A stretch of DNA of 64,000 nucleotides from Clostridiaceae bacterium. GTDB taxonomy: Bacteria > Bacillota > Clostridia > Lachnospirales > Lachnospiraceae. Made by a program: the position numbers and the translations under genes. Positions 15,188 through 24,695 of the stretch are shown here, in pieces; the first letter of the stretch is position 1; each line of letters begins with the position of its first letter. The notes beneath the pieces were generated by a model. It made no database searches, was not told the origin of the DNA, and saw only the letters and a program-made list of their open reading frames with translations. Location of the stretch: positions 1 through 64,000 of the forward strand of contig CAJTGF010000005.1 in NCBI GenBank assembly GCA_910575585.1. The letters run 5' to 3'.

Positions 15188-17163
15188 TATCGGGGGTGGA
15201 AGTTTTGAAGATTACCGATTTAAAATGCCCTTCCTGCGGAGGGAAGCTGGAACCCATGAAGAATAACCCTAAGATCGTGGTGTGTGAATATTGCAGCAGC
15301 CAGTTTATGCTGGAGGAGGATCAGACCATAAACTATCATATCCACCAGTATCCCGGGACAGCGCCCCAGGCTGGGGCCGGCATCCGCAGGGACGATTCCT
15401 GGAAGACGGCGGTGGCAGTTCTGGCAATTTGCGCCGCAGTCTTTCTGGCAGTAGGAATCTTTGCGGGGCAGATGGAAAAAAACGGCGGCTCAAACGCAAA
15501 ACGGACCCAGTTCCAGGCGGCGGGATATGAGACGGCAGGGAAGATGGAAAGCCAGGACGCCATGGACCAAGACCCATCTGCCATGAGCCCTCTGTGCGTT
15601 GCCATGGTGGAAGCCATGTTTGGGATCAGCGCAGACCAGGTAAAAAAAGAGGATCTGCAGCAGGTGACATATCTAAAACTGACCCAGGGGCAGGGAACCT
15701 GCGCGTTGGAGTACAGCTTTGAGGACCCTTACGGAGAGGAACCCTTTGCCCCGGTGGCGGCATCGCTGCCGTCCCAACAGTGGGACAGCGGGGACCTTGC
15801 CTTGTTTTCGGGCCTTATTAAGCTGGATTTGTCCCAAATGGGGGCATACAGTTCCATAAAAGAAATGGAAAAGCTTAGGGGACTGGCGTGTACCGGCCTG
15901 GACCTTTCCCAGATCAAAGAGCTTTTGGCATCCCCCGGGCAGCTGACAGAACTTTCCGCAAAGGGGTTGGAGAGCCTGGAGGGCATGGGAGAGTTTGAAA
16001 ACCTGGAGATCTTAAGGCTTGAGGATATGGAGAACCCGGACCTAAAACAGCTGACCCCCTTAAAAAAACTGCGGATACTGACCATTAAAGAGCAGGAGCC
16101 CACGGCCTTTGGCAGTCAGGAACCAAAAACTCTGACCGACTACAGCCCTCTGTCAGTGCTCACTGCCCTGGAACAGCTGGAAGTGGCCTCCCCTCTTATG
16201 CGGGATTTCCGTTTTTTAGATTCCCTGGAAAACCTTACCAGCCTGTCCCTGGAAGACACAGAAGCCATAAGCCTGGAACCTGTAGGGGAGCTTGAAGGTC
16301 TTACATCCCTGTCTCTTGTGGACAACGGCTCCATAAAAGATTACGGTCCCATAGGCCGCCTTAGGGGCCTTACGGATCTGACCCTGGATAAAAGCACCTC
16401 CCAGGACGACCCGGATCTGTCGGTCTTAACGGCTCTGACGGATCTGGATATCAGCGGCTTTCTCTCAGTCTCCTTTTTGAAGAACATGGGCAATTTGCGG
16501 CATCTGTCCATCCATGGCTGCAATGTGGATGAAATCGGCGCCTTGTCGGGCCTTACCGGCCTGGAAAGTCTGGCCTGCTACTCGGTGTGGACCTACGGGG
16601 TACCGCTGCGGGACCTGGCGTTTGTTGACCGCATGCCAAACTTAAAAGTACTGGATCTTAGCGGCATCAGCCAGGGCGGCGTCTGGGGCGGCTACCAGAG
16701 GAACACCGAGGTCCTGGGCGATATCTCCAACGTGTTCAATCACCAGGGACTGGAAGAACTGTATCTGAACAACTGCATGTTTGAGATCGATTTTGACCGG
16801 CTTGTGGAGAATCCGTCCCTTCGGATCCTGGAAATGCGGGAGGTCGATCTGAAGGAAAACTTTTATGTAAAGACTCAGGGCGGCATGACGGATCTGTGGT
16901 ATGATGATGTGGCCCTTGACAATTATACCCGGTTCCTTGCCAAATACCCGGGTCTTGGGCAGCTGTATCTGGACGGAAATCAGCTGACCAATATCCAATT
17001 CGCGTCAGATCTGAAAAATCTGACCCATTTGGGCATAAGAAATAATTATGTCACAGACCTGTCTCCTCTGGACCAGGCGGAGAACCTTAAAGTCCTTGAC
17101 ATTCGGGAAAACCCCATCAGCGGCACGGTGGAGAGCGACGGAAAGGTGGAGATCTTGCGGTAA
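15184..17163 (+). CDS. Zinc-ribbon, single-pass membrane protein with leucine-rich repeats
   Basis: Up to 659 aa. The N-terminus has a zinc ribbon (CPSCGG, then CEYCSS about 19 residues later), then a membrane helix around residues 75-95 (AVAVLAICAAVFLAVGIF). A long outer region follows, with many leucine-rich repeats of about 22 residues (for example LENLEILRLEDM-like and LKVLDLSGI units), some of the internalin/BspA type such as NLTHLGIRNNYVTDLSPL. The ATG at 15184 overlaps the GNAT stop but has no ribosome site; GTG 15196 or TTG 15205, next to GGGGGTGG, are alternatives. Function unknown; the repeats suggest protein binding. The orientation, zinc ribbon inside and repeats outside, is inferred. 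Confidence 0.82.
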   Translation: MISGVEVLKITDLKCPSCGGKLEPMKNNPKIVVCEYCSSQFMLEEDQTINYHIHQYPGTAPQAGAGIRRDDSWKTAVAVLAICAAVFLAVGIFAGQMEKNGGSNAKRTQFQAAGYETAGKMESQDAMDQDPSAMSPLCVAMVEAMFGISADQVKKEDLQQVTYLKLTQGQGTCALEYSFEDPYGEEPFAPVAASLPSQQWDSGDLALFSGLIKLDLSQMGAYSSIKEMEKLRGLACTGLDLSQIKELLASPGQLTELSAKGLESLEGMGEFENLEILRLEDMENPDLKQLTPLKKLRILTIKEQEPTAFGSQEPKTLTDYSPLSVLTALEQLEVASPLMRDFRFLDSLENLTSLSLEDTEAISLEPVGELEGLTSLSLVDNGSIKDYGPIGRLRGLTDLTLDKSTSQDDPDLSVLTALTDLDISGFLSVSFLKNMGNLRHLSIHGCNVDEIGALSGLTGLESLACYSVWTYGVPLRDLAFVDRMPNLKVLDLSGISQGGVWGGYQRNTEVLGDISNVFNHQGLEELYLNNCMFEIDFDRLVENPSLRILEMREVDLKENFYVKTQGGMTDLWYDDVALDNYTRFLAKYPGLGQLYLDGNQLTNIQFASDLKNLTHLGIRNNYVTDLSPLDQAENLKVLDIRENPISGTVESDGKVEILR

Positions 17164-17257
17164 AGGTTACCCCAATCTGTCAAAGCAGGTGTCCGAACAC
17201 ATTTAAAAATATTGCAGGTTACGTAAGCGTTCAAGGGTTATCTGAACTATTACCAGG

Positions 17258-18235
17258 TTACAGGTTCCACGGCTGCCAATTGTCGTCCTGGCATAAAACG
17301 TTTTCGCGGCTGTAGAAGGGCAGATCTGTCTCTGTTAATCTGCGGACCCACCTGGGCCTGGCGCCTAAGTCCGCTCCAGGCCCGAAGCTTTTGTATTCGG
17401 CAAACAAGCAGGTGTCATGGGCGCTGGTTTTCCCCCAGTCATGCCAGCCCTGGCTTATGATGTGCTGATCCATAAAACAGTTGATGAGAACGGTCTTGGC
17501 GTAATCCCGCCAGGGCCTGCCAAGGTAGGCGGAACAGGGCGGGCAGTCTCCCAGAAAGCGGCAATCTTTCATCACATAGCCATAAGTCTGGCCTTTGGGC
17601 GTGGAGGCGGCGGTCACATAGCTGTTGACCGGACGGCCGATGTCCTTTGAGAAAAAATCACAGGATTCAAAATAAGCCGTGGCGCTTCCGAACACAAAAT
17701 CAATATCCCCCTCCATATAGCAGTTCCGGTAATAATGGCGGCCGTTTATGCGGGGGCTGAACTGCTTTGGCCCCACAAAGCCGTTGGGTTCGATCTCTTT
17801 AGGCGGAAGGGGACCAGTAAACAGGGTGTCCTGGTTGCCTAAAAAGCGGCAGTTGTCAAACATCAGCCGGTCGCCGTCGGCGTAGAGGGCGATGGCCTGG
17901 CCGCAGACCGGTCCCGGTCCGGCGGTATTGGCCACGGTCAGATTACGAAAAAGAATGTCATGAGTGTCAATCAGACAGGAATAGGTGCGGAAAGTCCCCC
18001 GCCGCGCCCCGTCCTCCATGGTCATGGCAGCGTAGAGATCTCCGGTTAATATGGTATCCTGACAGGAATCGCCCAGAAAGGTAATGCAGGGATGGGTGAT
18101 CGAGATCCTTTCTTTGTACACGCCTTTATGAATATACAAGGTGACGGGTTCTTTACACCTGTCTGGGATGGAGGCCAGGGCGGCTCCTATGGAGACAAAA
18201 TCCCCGGTGTTGTCTGCGGCAATATGAATGTTCAT
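17258..18235 (-). CDS. Pectinesterase (carbohydrate esterase family 8)
   Basis: 325-aa pectin methylesterase, a right-handed beta-helix enzyme removing methyl esters from homogalacturonan. Catalytic blocks are present: GNQDTLF (first Asp), YMEGDIDFVFGSATAYFE (second Asp) and YLGRPWRDYAKTVLINC (Arg and Trp). There is no signal peptide, so it probably acts in the cytoplasm on imported oligogalacturonides, as seen in some gut Firmicutes. No pectate lyase, transporter or uronate gene lies next to it. It is convergent with the leucine-rich-repeat gene. Confidence 0.93.
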   Translation of the reverse strand: MNIHIAADNTGDFVSIGAALASIPDRCKEPVTLYIHKGVYKERISITHPCITFLGDSCQDTILTGDLYAAMTMEDGARRGTFRTYSCLIDTHDILFRNLTVANTAGPGPVCGQAIALYADGDRLMFDNCRFLGNQDTLFTGPLPPKEIEPNGFVGPKQFSPRINGRHYYRNCYMEGDIDFVFGSATAYFESCDFFSKDIGRPVNSYVTAASTPKGQTYGYVMKDCRFLGDCPPCSAYLGRPWRDYAKTVLINCFMDQHIISQGWHDWGKTSAHDTCLFAEYKSFGPGADLGARPRWVRRLTETDLPFYSRENVLCQDDNWQPWNL

Positions 18236-18621
18236 AGTCTTCCTTTCTTGAAAACATATCTGTAAGATCTGTCAATCTGTCAAAAACTGTTCTTATCCTA
18301 CCACAGGATTATTTTTTCAGTCAAGAGATATCCACAGTGCCTTCCCTGTTCCGGATGCCTGCTGCCATTACGTTTTCGTACGGTCAGCGCGGTAAACACG
18401 CAGACCTACCTGAACGGTTACGTTAAATAGCCATAGTTTTCCACAAAAGACAACCTTAGCTTGCAAAATCCGGTGGTTTGTGTGTATAATAGAACAGTTC
18501 ATCCAAGACGGTAACCTATCATAAGTCCGCAGAATGCAGATAAAACGGCAATTTCGGCATAGCGCATAAGGGAATCTGCGGACATAAAAATAGAAATAGA
18601 ATGGGAGCATGGAGGAAAAAT
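18236..18621. other. Intergenic region between pectinesterase and the topoisomerase operon
   Basis: No gene was found in these 386 bases. They hold the pectinesterase promoter side, the promoter for the topoisomerase genes (18461-18490), and a leader hairpin with GTCCGCAGA (18525-18533) complementary to TCTGCGGAC (18575-18583). Confidence 0.6.
18461..18490 (+). promoter_or_regulatory. Promoter of the type II topoisomerase operon
   Basis: TTGCAA at 18461-18466 and a consensus TATAAT at 18485-18490 with an 18-base spacer, about 130 bases before the first gene. Confidence 0.7.
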
Positions 18622-20541
18622 ATGGCAAAGGCACAGTACAACGCAGACAGCATCACGGTCCTGGAAGGACTGGAAGCTGTCCGGAAAAGGCCCGGCATGT
18701 ACATAGGCGGCGTGGGGATCAAGGGCCTAAACCACTTGATCTACGAAGTGTTGGACAACTCGGTGGACGAGCACCTGGCCGGGTTCTGCAGTCAGATTTG
18801 GGTGACGCTGGAGGAGGACGGCTCCTGCACCGTAAAAGACAACGGCCGCGGCATCCCAGTGGAGATGCACAAAAAGGGGATGTCGGCGGAGCGGGTAGTC
18901 TTGTCAACCCTTCATGCCGGCGGCAAATTCGACAACCAGGCTTATAAGACCAGCGGCGGCCTTCACGGCGTCGGCTCCTCGGTGGTCAACGCCCTGTCAG
19001 AACACATGGATATTAAAGTATACAAAAACGGGTTCATCCATCACGACGCTTACCGGCGGGGCATCCCGACGGTGGAGCTGATAGATGGCCTTCTCCCCAC
19101 CATGGGGCGCACAAAGGAGACCGGCACCGAAATCAATTTTCTCCCGGACGGGGAGATCTTTGAGCGGATACGGTTTAAAGCGGACTGGCTAAAAAGCAGA
19201 ATCCATGAGACTGCCTATCTGAATCCCGGCCTTACCATAACCTATGCCAACAAGCGCAAAGGCGAGGAGGAAGTCGTGGTATACTCGGAACCCGAAGGGC
19301 TTGTGGCCTATGTAAAGGAAGTAAACGCAGGCAAGACGCCTATCCACGACCCGATATACTATAAAGGGACCATGGACCAGATCGAGGTGGAGGTCGCTTT
19401 CCAGTTTGTGGATGCCTTTGAGGAAAATGTATCCGGTTTCTGCAACAACATTTTCACCCAGGAGGGAGGCACCCACCTGGTAGGATTTAAGACCAAGTTC
19501 ACGGCTCTGATCAACAGCTATGCCAGAGAGCTGGGGATCTTAAAGGAGAAAGACTCCAATTTTACCGGGGCGGACACCCGCAACGGCATGACGGCCATTG
19601 TGGCCATTAAGCACCCGGATCCTATCTTTGAAGGCCAGACCAAGACCAAGATGGCCAGCGCGGACGCCACAAAAGCGGTGTTTGCCATTACCGGCGACCA
19701 GTTGCAGCATTACTTTGACCGAAACCTGGAAGTATTAAAAGGCATCATTGGCTGCGCGGAAAAGTCGGCCAAGATCCGCAAGGCCGAGGAGAAAGCCAGG
19801 ACCAACATGCTGGCAAAGTCAAAATTCTCCTTTGACAGCAACGGCAAACTGGCCAACTGCGAAAGCCGGGAGCCGGAAAAGTGCGAGATCTTCATCGTGG
19901 AGGGAGATTCCGCCGGCGGCTCGGCAAAAACTGCCAGGAACCGTCTCTACCAGGCCATTTTGCCCATCCGGGGAAAGATCCTCAATGTGGAGAAAGCTTC
20001 CATGGACAAGGTGCTGGCCAACGGGGAGATCAAAACCATGATCAACGCCTTTGGCTGCGGTTTTTCCGAGGGGTACGGCAATGATTTTGATATCAGCAGA
20101 CTGCGCTACCACAAGATCATCCTTATGACCGATGCCGATGTGGACGGAAGCCATATTGACACCCTTCTTCTGACCTTCCTCTACCGGTTTATGCCGGAGC
20201 TTATTTACAACGGCCATGTGTACATCGCCATGCCCCCTCTTTTTAAGGTGATACCAAAGAAGGGGGAGGAGCAGTATCTTTACGACGAGAAGGAACTGGA
20301 AAAATACCGGAAAAGCCACAAGGGGGAGTTTACCCTGCAGCGGTACAAAGGACTGGGGGAAATGGACGCCAGCCAGCTGTGGGAGACTACGCTGGATCCG
20401 GAAAACAGGGTGTTAAAGCGTGTGGAGATCGAGGATGCCCGCATGGCTTCGGAGATCACGGAGATGCTCATGGGCAGCGACGTGCCGCCAAGGCGGCAGT
20501 TTATCTATGAGCACGCCGGCGAGGCGGATATCGACGCCTAG
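18622..20541 (+). CDS. Type II DNA topoisomerase subunit B (topoisomerase IV/gyrase ATPase subunit)
   Basis: 639-aa ATP-hydrolysing subunit of a heterotetrameric type II topoisomerase. Seen are the GHKL ATPase motifs (EVLDNSVDEHLAG, DNGRGIPVEMH, GGLHGVGSSVVNALS), QTKTKM at the transducer end, and the TOPRIM blocks EGDSAGGSAKTARNR and MTDADVDGSHI with the C-terminal QRYKGLGEM. The start at 18622 has GGAGGA just before it. It is followed 12 bases later by subunit A. The pair sits away from dnaA/recF-type genes, which favours topoisomerase IV (parE) over gyrase, but sequence alone does not decide this. Confidence 0.93.
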   Translation: MAKAQYNADSITVLEGLEAVRKRPGMYIGGVGIKGLNHLIYEVLDNSVDEHLAGFCSQIWVTLEEDGSCTVKDNGRGIPVEMHKKGMSAERVVLSTLHAGGKFDNQAYKTSGGLHGVGSSVVNALSEHMDIKVYKNGFIHHDAYRRGIPTVELIDGLLPTMGRTKETGTEINFLPDGEIFERIRFKADWLKSRIHETAYLNPGLTITYANKRKGEEEVVVYSEPEGLVAYVKEVNAGKTPIHDPIYYKGTMDQIEVEVAFQFVDAFEENVSGFCNNIFTQEGGTHLVGFKTKFTALINSYARELGILKEKDSNFTGADTRNGMTAIVAIKHPDPIFEGQTKTKMASADATKAVFAITGDQLQHYFDRNLEVLKGIIGCAEKSAKIRKAEEKARTNMLAKSKFSFDSNGKLANCESREPEKCEIFIVEGDSAGGSAKTARNRLYQAILPIRGKILNVEKASMDKVLANGEIKTMINAFGCGFSEGYGNDFDISRLRYHKIILMTDADVDGSHIDTLLLTFLYRFMPELIYNGHVYIAMPPLFKVIPKKGEEQYLYDEKELEKYRKSHKGEFTLQRYKGLGEMDASQLWETTLDPENRVLKRVEIEDARMASEITEMLMGSDVPPRRQFIYEHAGEADIDA

Positions 20542-20553
20542 AGGGAGGAAAGA

Positions 20554-22788
20554 ATGGCAGAAAAGATCATTACAACGGAATATTCGGAGGAGATGCAGAG
20601 GAGCTATGTAAACTACTCCATGAGCGTCATTACCGCCAGGGCCATCCCCGACGCCAGGGACGGACTAAAGCCGGTGCAGCGGCGGGTGCTCTACGACATG
20701 AGCGAGCTTAAACTAAACCACGACAAGCCCCACAGGAAGTCGGCCCGTATCGTAGGCGACACCATGGGTAAATATCATCCTCACGGCGACGCCTCCATCT
20801 ACGATACCCTGGTAGTGTTAAGCCAGGACTTTAAAAAAGGCATGGCCCTGGTGGACGGCCACGGCAATTTCGGCTCCATCGAGGGGGACGGAGCTGCGGC
20901 CATGCGTTACACAGAGGCCAGGCTGCAGAAATTCGCGGAAGAGGTGTATCTAAAAGACTTAGACAAAACCGTGGAATTTGTCCCAAATTACGACGAGACG
21001 GAGAAAGAACCGGCAGTCCTTCCGGTCCGGGTCCCCAATCTTTTGATCAACGGCGCCGAGGGCATTGCCGTGGGCATGAGCACCAGCATCCCGCCCCACA
21101 ATCTGGCCGAGGTGGTGGAGGCGGTGAAAGCCTATATTAAAAACCCTCACATTGATACAAAGGAGCTGATGGACCATCTGCCCGGCCCTGATTTTCCCAC
21201 AGGAGGGATCATCGCCAACAAAAAAGACCTTCCCGCCATCTACGAGACCGGCGTAGGCAAGATTCGGCTGCGTGGGCGGATGGAGGTGGAGCTTGGTAAG
21301 CGAAGGACAGACAAGGATAAGCTGATCATTTCCCAGATCCCCTACACCATGGTAGGCGCCGGCATCAACAAGTTTTTGATGGATGTGGCGGATCTGGTAG
21401 AGTCAAAGAAGCTTACAGACGTGACCGATATCTCCAACCAGTCCGGCAAGGAGGGGATCCGCATTGTCCTGGAGCTGAAAAAAGACGCGGATGTGGAGAA
21501 GATCAAAAATATCCTGTACAAGAAGACCAAGTTAGAGGATACCTACGGCGTCAATATGCTGGCCATCGTAAACGGCCGTCCGGAGACTTTGAACCTGCGG
21601 GGCATCCTGAAAAATTATCTGGATTTCCAGTACAACAACAACCGGAAAAAATACCGGGTCCTTTTGGACAGAGAGCTGGAAAAAAAGGAGATCAAAGAGG
21701 GCCTTATAAAAGCCTGCGACGTAATCGACCTGATCATCGCCATCTTGCGGGGGGCAAAGAATCTGAAAGACGCCAAAGCCTGTCTGATGAACGGGGACAC
21801 TTCCAAGATCCAGTTTCGCAGCCCCGGCTTTGAACCGGACGCCAGAAAACTTCGCTTTACGGAAAAGCAGGCAGGGGCCATTTTGGAAATGCGGCTGTAC
21901 AAGCTGATCGGGCTGGAGATTCTGGCGCTGGAAAAGGAGTACAAGGAGACCCTGAAAAAGATCAAAGAATACACCAAGATCCTGGAGGACAAAGAGACCA
22001 TGGACCAGGTGATCATCGAAGATCTGGACCGGATTAAAGAGGAGTTTGCCCTTTTGCGCCGCACCGATATTGAGGACGGCAAGGAAGCCGTCTACGAGGA
22101 GGCGCCGGTGGAGGTCCAGGAAGTGGCCTTTGTCATGGACCGGTTCGGATACTGCAAGATTTTTGACAGGACAACCTTTGAGCGCAACCGGGAGACCGTG
22201 GAAGCAGAGTACCCCCATCTGATCCAGTGCATGAACACGGATAAGATCTGCCTGTTTACGGACAAAGGCAACCTGCATCAGATCAAGGTTAAAGACATCC
22301 CGGCGGCAAAGCTTCGGGACAAAGGGGTGCCTGTGGATAACTTAAGCAAGTTTGACGGCGCAAAAGAGGTTATTTTGTGCCTTACAAGCCTGGGATCGAT
22401 CCTTGGCAAAAAACTGATTTTTGCCACAAAGATGGCCCTGGTAAAGCAGGTACCAGGGGAAGAGTTTATCACCAACAACCGGACCGTGGCCGCCACAAAG
22501 CTCCAGGACGGGGATGAGCTGGTCCATGTGACCTTGGCAAATTATGAGACAGATGTGGTGATTCAGACGAAAAACGGGGTCTTTTTGCGTTTTCCTTTGG
22601 AAGAAATTTCGGAGATGAAGAAAAATTCCAGGGGAGTGCGGGGGATAAAATTGGAAAAAGATGACGAATTGGAAGCTTTGTATTTAATTGGGGACAATCC
22701 TGTGGTACAATATAAGAAAAAGGACGTGCATTTGAACCGGTTAAAGATGGGGAAACGGGATGGAAAAGGAACCAAGGTCAGAAGCTGA
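20554..22788 (+). CDS. Type II DNA topoisomerase subunit A (topoisomerase IV/gyrase-like)
   Basis: 744-aa DNA-cleaving subunit. The catalytic Tyr is residue 119 ([11 protein letters not shown]). The quinolone-binding helix reads [11 protein letters not shown], with Ala80 where E. coli GyrA has Ser83, and Asp84 where it has Asp87. At about 744 residues it is shorter than most GyrA. The C-terminal beta-propeller has only a degenerate form of the GyrA box ([11 protein letters not shown]), which argues for a decatenating, topoisomerase IV-like role rather than supercoiling. It is co-transcribed with subunit B. Confidence 0.92.
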   Translation: MAEKIITTEYSEEMQRSYVNYSMSVITARAIPDARDGLKPVQRRVLYDMSELKLNHDKPHRKSARIVGDTMGKYHPHGDASIYDTLVVLSQDFKKGMALVDGHGNFGSIEGDGAAAMRYTEARLQKFAEEVYLKDLDKTVEFVPNYDETEKEPAVLPVRVPNLLINGAEGIAVGMSTSIPPHNLAEVVEAVKAYIKNPHIDTKELMDHLPGPDFPTGGIIANKKDLPAIYETGVGKIRLRGRMEVELGKRRTDKDKLIISQIPYTMVGAGINKFLMDVADLVESKKLTDVTDISNQSGKEGIRIVLELKKDADVEKIKNILYKKTKLEDTYGVNMLAIVNGRPETLNLRGILKNYLDFQYNNNRKKYRVLLDRELEKKEIKEGLIKACDVIDLIIAILRGAKNLKDAKACLMNGDTSKIQFRSPGFEPDARKLRFTEKQAGAILEMRLYKLIGLEILALEKEYKETLKKIKEYTKILEDKETMDQVIIEDLDRIKEEFALLRRTDIEDGKEAVYEEAPVEVQEVAFVMDRFGYCKIFDRTTFERNRETVEAEYPHLIQCMNTDKICLFTDKGNLHQIKVKDIPAAKLRDKGVPVDNLSKFDGAKEVILCLTSLGSILGKKLIFATKMALVKQVPGEEFITNNRTVAATKLQDGDELVHVTLANYETDVVIQTKNGVFLRFPLEEISEMKKNSRGVRGIKLEKDDELEALYLIGDNPVVQYKKKDVHLNRLKMGKRDGKGTKVRS

Positions 22789-22959
22789 TCCGGGGATCGG
22801 ATGGGAAGCCGGAAAGCCGAATAAAGACGGGGCTGGCGGGCTTAAACTTCTTTTCTGAATTATGTACCCATGGAAAGCGGACTTAAAATTTTAAGCAATA
22901 GGAACACGTTTGCGAAAAGAGAGAAACTAATACATCTATAAAAACAGGAGGTAACGATT

Positions 22960-23679
22960 ATGTCAGAGAGTAAGATTCCGACTCCCCACATCCAGGCGAA
23001 ACTGGGGGAGATCGCGGAGACGGTTTTGCTGCCGGGGGATCCCCTTCGGGCAAAGTACATTGCCCAGAATTTCCTGACAGAGGTGTCCCAGTTTAACGAG
23101 ACCAGAAATATGCTGGGCTTTACGGGAAATTATAAGGGTAAAAGGGTTTCTGTCATGGGAACCGGCATGGGATGTCCTTCCATAGGGATCTATTCCTATG
23201 AGCTGATCCATTTTTACGGGTGTAAGAACCTGATCCGCGTAGGCACGGCAGGGGCTTTAAGACCGGAGGTAAAGGTGCGGGACATGGTATTTGGCATGGG
23301 CGCCTGCACCACGTCAAATTATGTCAAGCAGTTTCGGCTGCCTGGGGACTACTCCTGCATCTGCAGCTATGAACTTCTGGCCAAAGCGGTGGAGACGGCC
23401 AAGGAGCGGGGATTTTCCTACCATGTAGGCAATATTTTAAGCTCCGATATGTTCTATAATCCGGATATCCCGCCTGCGGGAGTCACCTGGGACCGCATGG
23501 GAGTCCTGGCGGTGGAGATGGAAGCGGCGGCCCTTTACAGCAACGCGGCTTACGGCGGAGCCAACGCCCTCTGCATCTTGACGGTATCCGATTCCATCGT
23601 GACGGGAGAGGTTACCACGGCCCAGGAGCGGCAGACATCATTTACCAATATGATGGAAGTAGCCCTGGAACTGGCATAA
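22960..23679 (+). CDS. deoD: Purine-nucleoside phosphorylase, DeoD type
   Basis: 239-aa hexameric nucleoside phosphorylase of the bacterial NP-I family, splitting purine (deoxy)nucleosides with phosphate for salvage. Blocks seen are LLPGDPLRAKYIAQNF (phosphate loop), GTGMGCPSIGIYSYEL, RVGTAGALRP, VEMEAAALYSNA (ribose and base binding) and the catalytic Asp in TVSDSIVTGE. AGGAGGT lies ahead of the ATG. A short hairpin (23698-23715) without a proper T-run follows. Confidence 0.95.
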   Translation: MSESKIPTPHIQAKLGEIAETVLLPGDPLRAKYIAQNFLTEVSQFNETRNMLGFTGNYKGKRVSVMGTGMGCPSIGIYSYELIHFYGCKNLIRVGTAGALRPEVKVRDMVFGMGACTTSNYVKQFRLPGDYSCICSYELLAKAVETAKERGFSYHVGNILSSDMFYNPDIPPAGVTWDRMGVLAVEMEAAALYSNAAYGGANALCILTVSDSIVTGEVTTAQERQTSFTNMMEVALELA

Positions 23680-23759
23680 AAGAAAAGCGACGAAGCTTTC
23701 CCGCAAAAGCGGGAATTTGCGGCAAAAGATAAAGAGTTGGAAAAGAGGATGGAGGACCA

Positions 23760-24530
23760 ATGAGGGGAATGATTGACAGCCATGCCCACCTCTGCGGCAA
23801 GGAGCTTTTTCCCGGATGGCGGGAGATCGCCCAGCAGGCCAGACAGGCGGGGATAGAAAAGATAATGATCATCTGCAGGACCGTGGAAGAGGCAAAAAGG
23901 GCCTTTGACCTTGCAGGTCAGGATTCCATGTTTGACGTGGCCGCCGGGCTGCATCCCAACGATATCCTGGATACGCCATTTGAGGAGTGGGCCCGGTTCA
24001 TGGATCTTTTCCGCGACCCGAGAGTGAAGGCTGTGGGCGAGATCGGGATTGATTATTCCTTCTATGAGACTGTGGTGCCCCAAGTGCTCCAGAAAGAAGT
24101 GTTTATCCGCCAGATTGATCTGGCCAACGAATTGAACAAGCCGGTGATCGTGCATATGCGCCATGCGGCGGAGGACACCCGGCGGTACATCAAGTGTCAT
24201 TTAAAGGCTCCGGGCATTATGCACGGGTACAGCGGCGGCGGCAAAGCCATGGGGGAATTTTTGGAGCTGGGGATGTACATCTCCTTTTCCCCGGCCGCCA
24301 TCCTGGAATCGGAACAGGACGATGCCCGAAGCGTGGCCGCCAAGGTCCCCTTAGACCGGATCCTGGTGGAAAGCAACGCCCCTTTCCGGGCTCCCACCTC
24401 CATGACAGGAAAGGTCCACGGCCCGGAGACCGTTGCCGGCGTTATGGATTATATCAGCAGGGTCAGGGGCATTTCCGTGGAGGATCTGTCCCGGGCCGTA
24501 TACGCAAATTACAAGAGGCTGTTTTCTTAA
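23760..24530 (+). CDS. TatD-family hydrolase with altered metal site
   Basis: 256-aa TIM-barrel protein of the TatD amidohydrolase/DNase family. The metal ligands DSHAHL (residues 6-11), GEIGIDYS, VHMRHA and the His in MHGYSGGG are present. The usual terminal TD-x-P block is replaced by ESNAPF, so the conserved Asp is Asn206. Asp at this point normally helps bind metal and activate water, so activity may be reduced or changed. The rest of the fold looks intact and the length is normal. It follows deoD in the same direction with an 80-base gap. Confidence 0.88.
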   Translation: MRGMIDSHAHLCGKELFPGWREIAQQARQAGIEKIMIICRTVEEAKRAFDLAGQDSMFDVAAGLHPNDILDTPFEEWARFMDLFRDPRVKAVGEIGIDYSFYETVVPQVLQKEVFIRQIDLANELNKPVIVHMRHAAEDTRRYIKCHLKAPGIMHGYSGGGKAMGEFLELGMYISFSPAAILESEQDDARSVAAKVPLDRILVESNAPFRAPTSMTGKVHGPETVAGVMDYISRVRGISVEDLSRAVYANYKRLFS

Positions 24531-24617
24531 AACGCCTCTTTTTTTGATGTTTTTGTGGAAGAGTACCGATGGATGTATGCAATACAAAAACAAATGTATT
24601 TTCTTAACGGAAAATAG

Positions 24618-24646
24618 TTGCATTTTTCGTTATTTTGTTGTAGGAT
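24618..24646 (+). promoter_or_regulatory. Promoter of asd
   Basis: TTGCAT (24618-24623) and TAGGAT (24641-24646), with a 17-base spacer, lie 50 bases before asd. No lysine riboswitch is evident in the short leader. Confidence 0.55.
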
Positions 24647-24695
24647 ATACGAGAATCGGTTTTTGAATATAAAATCATGATTAGGAGAATAAACG

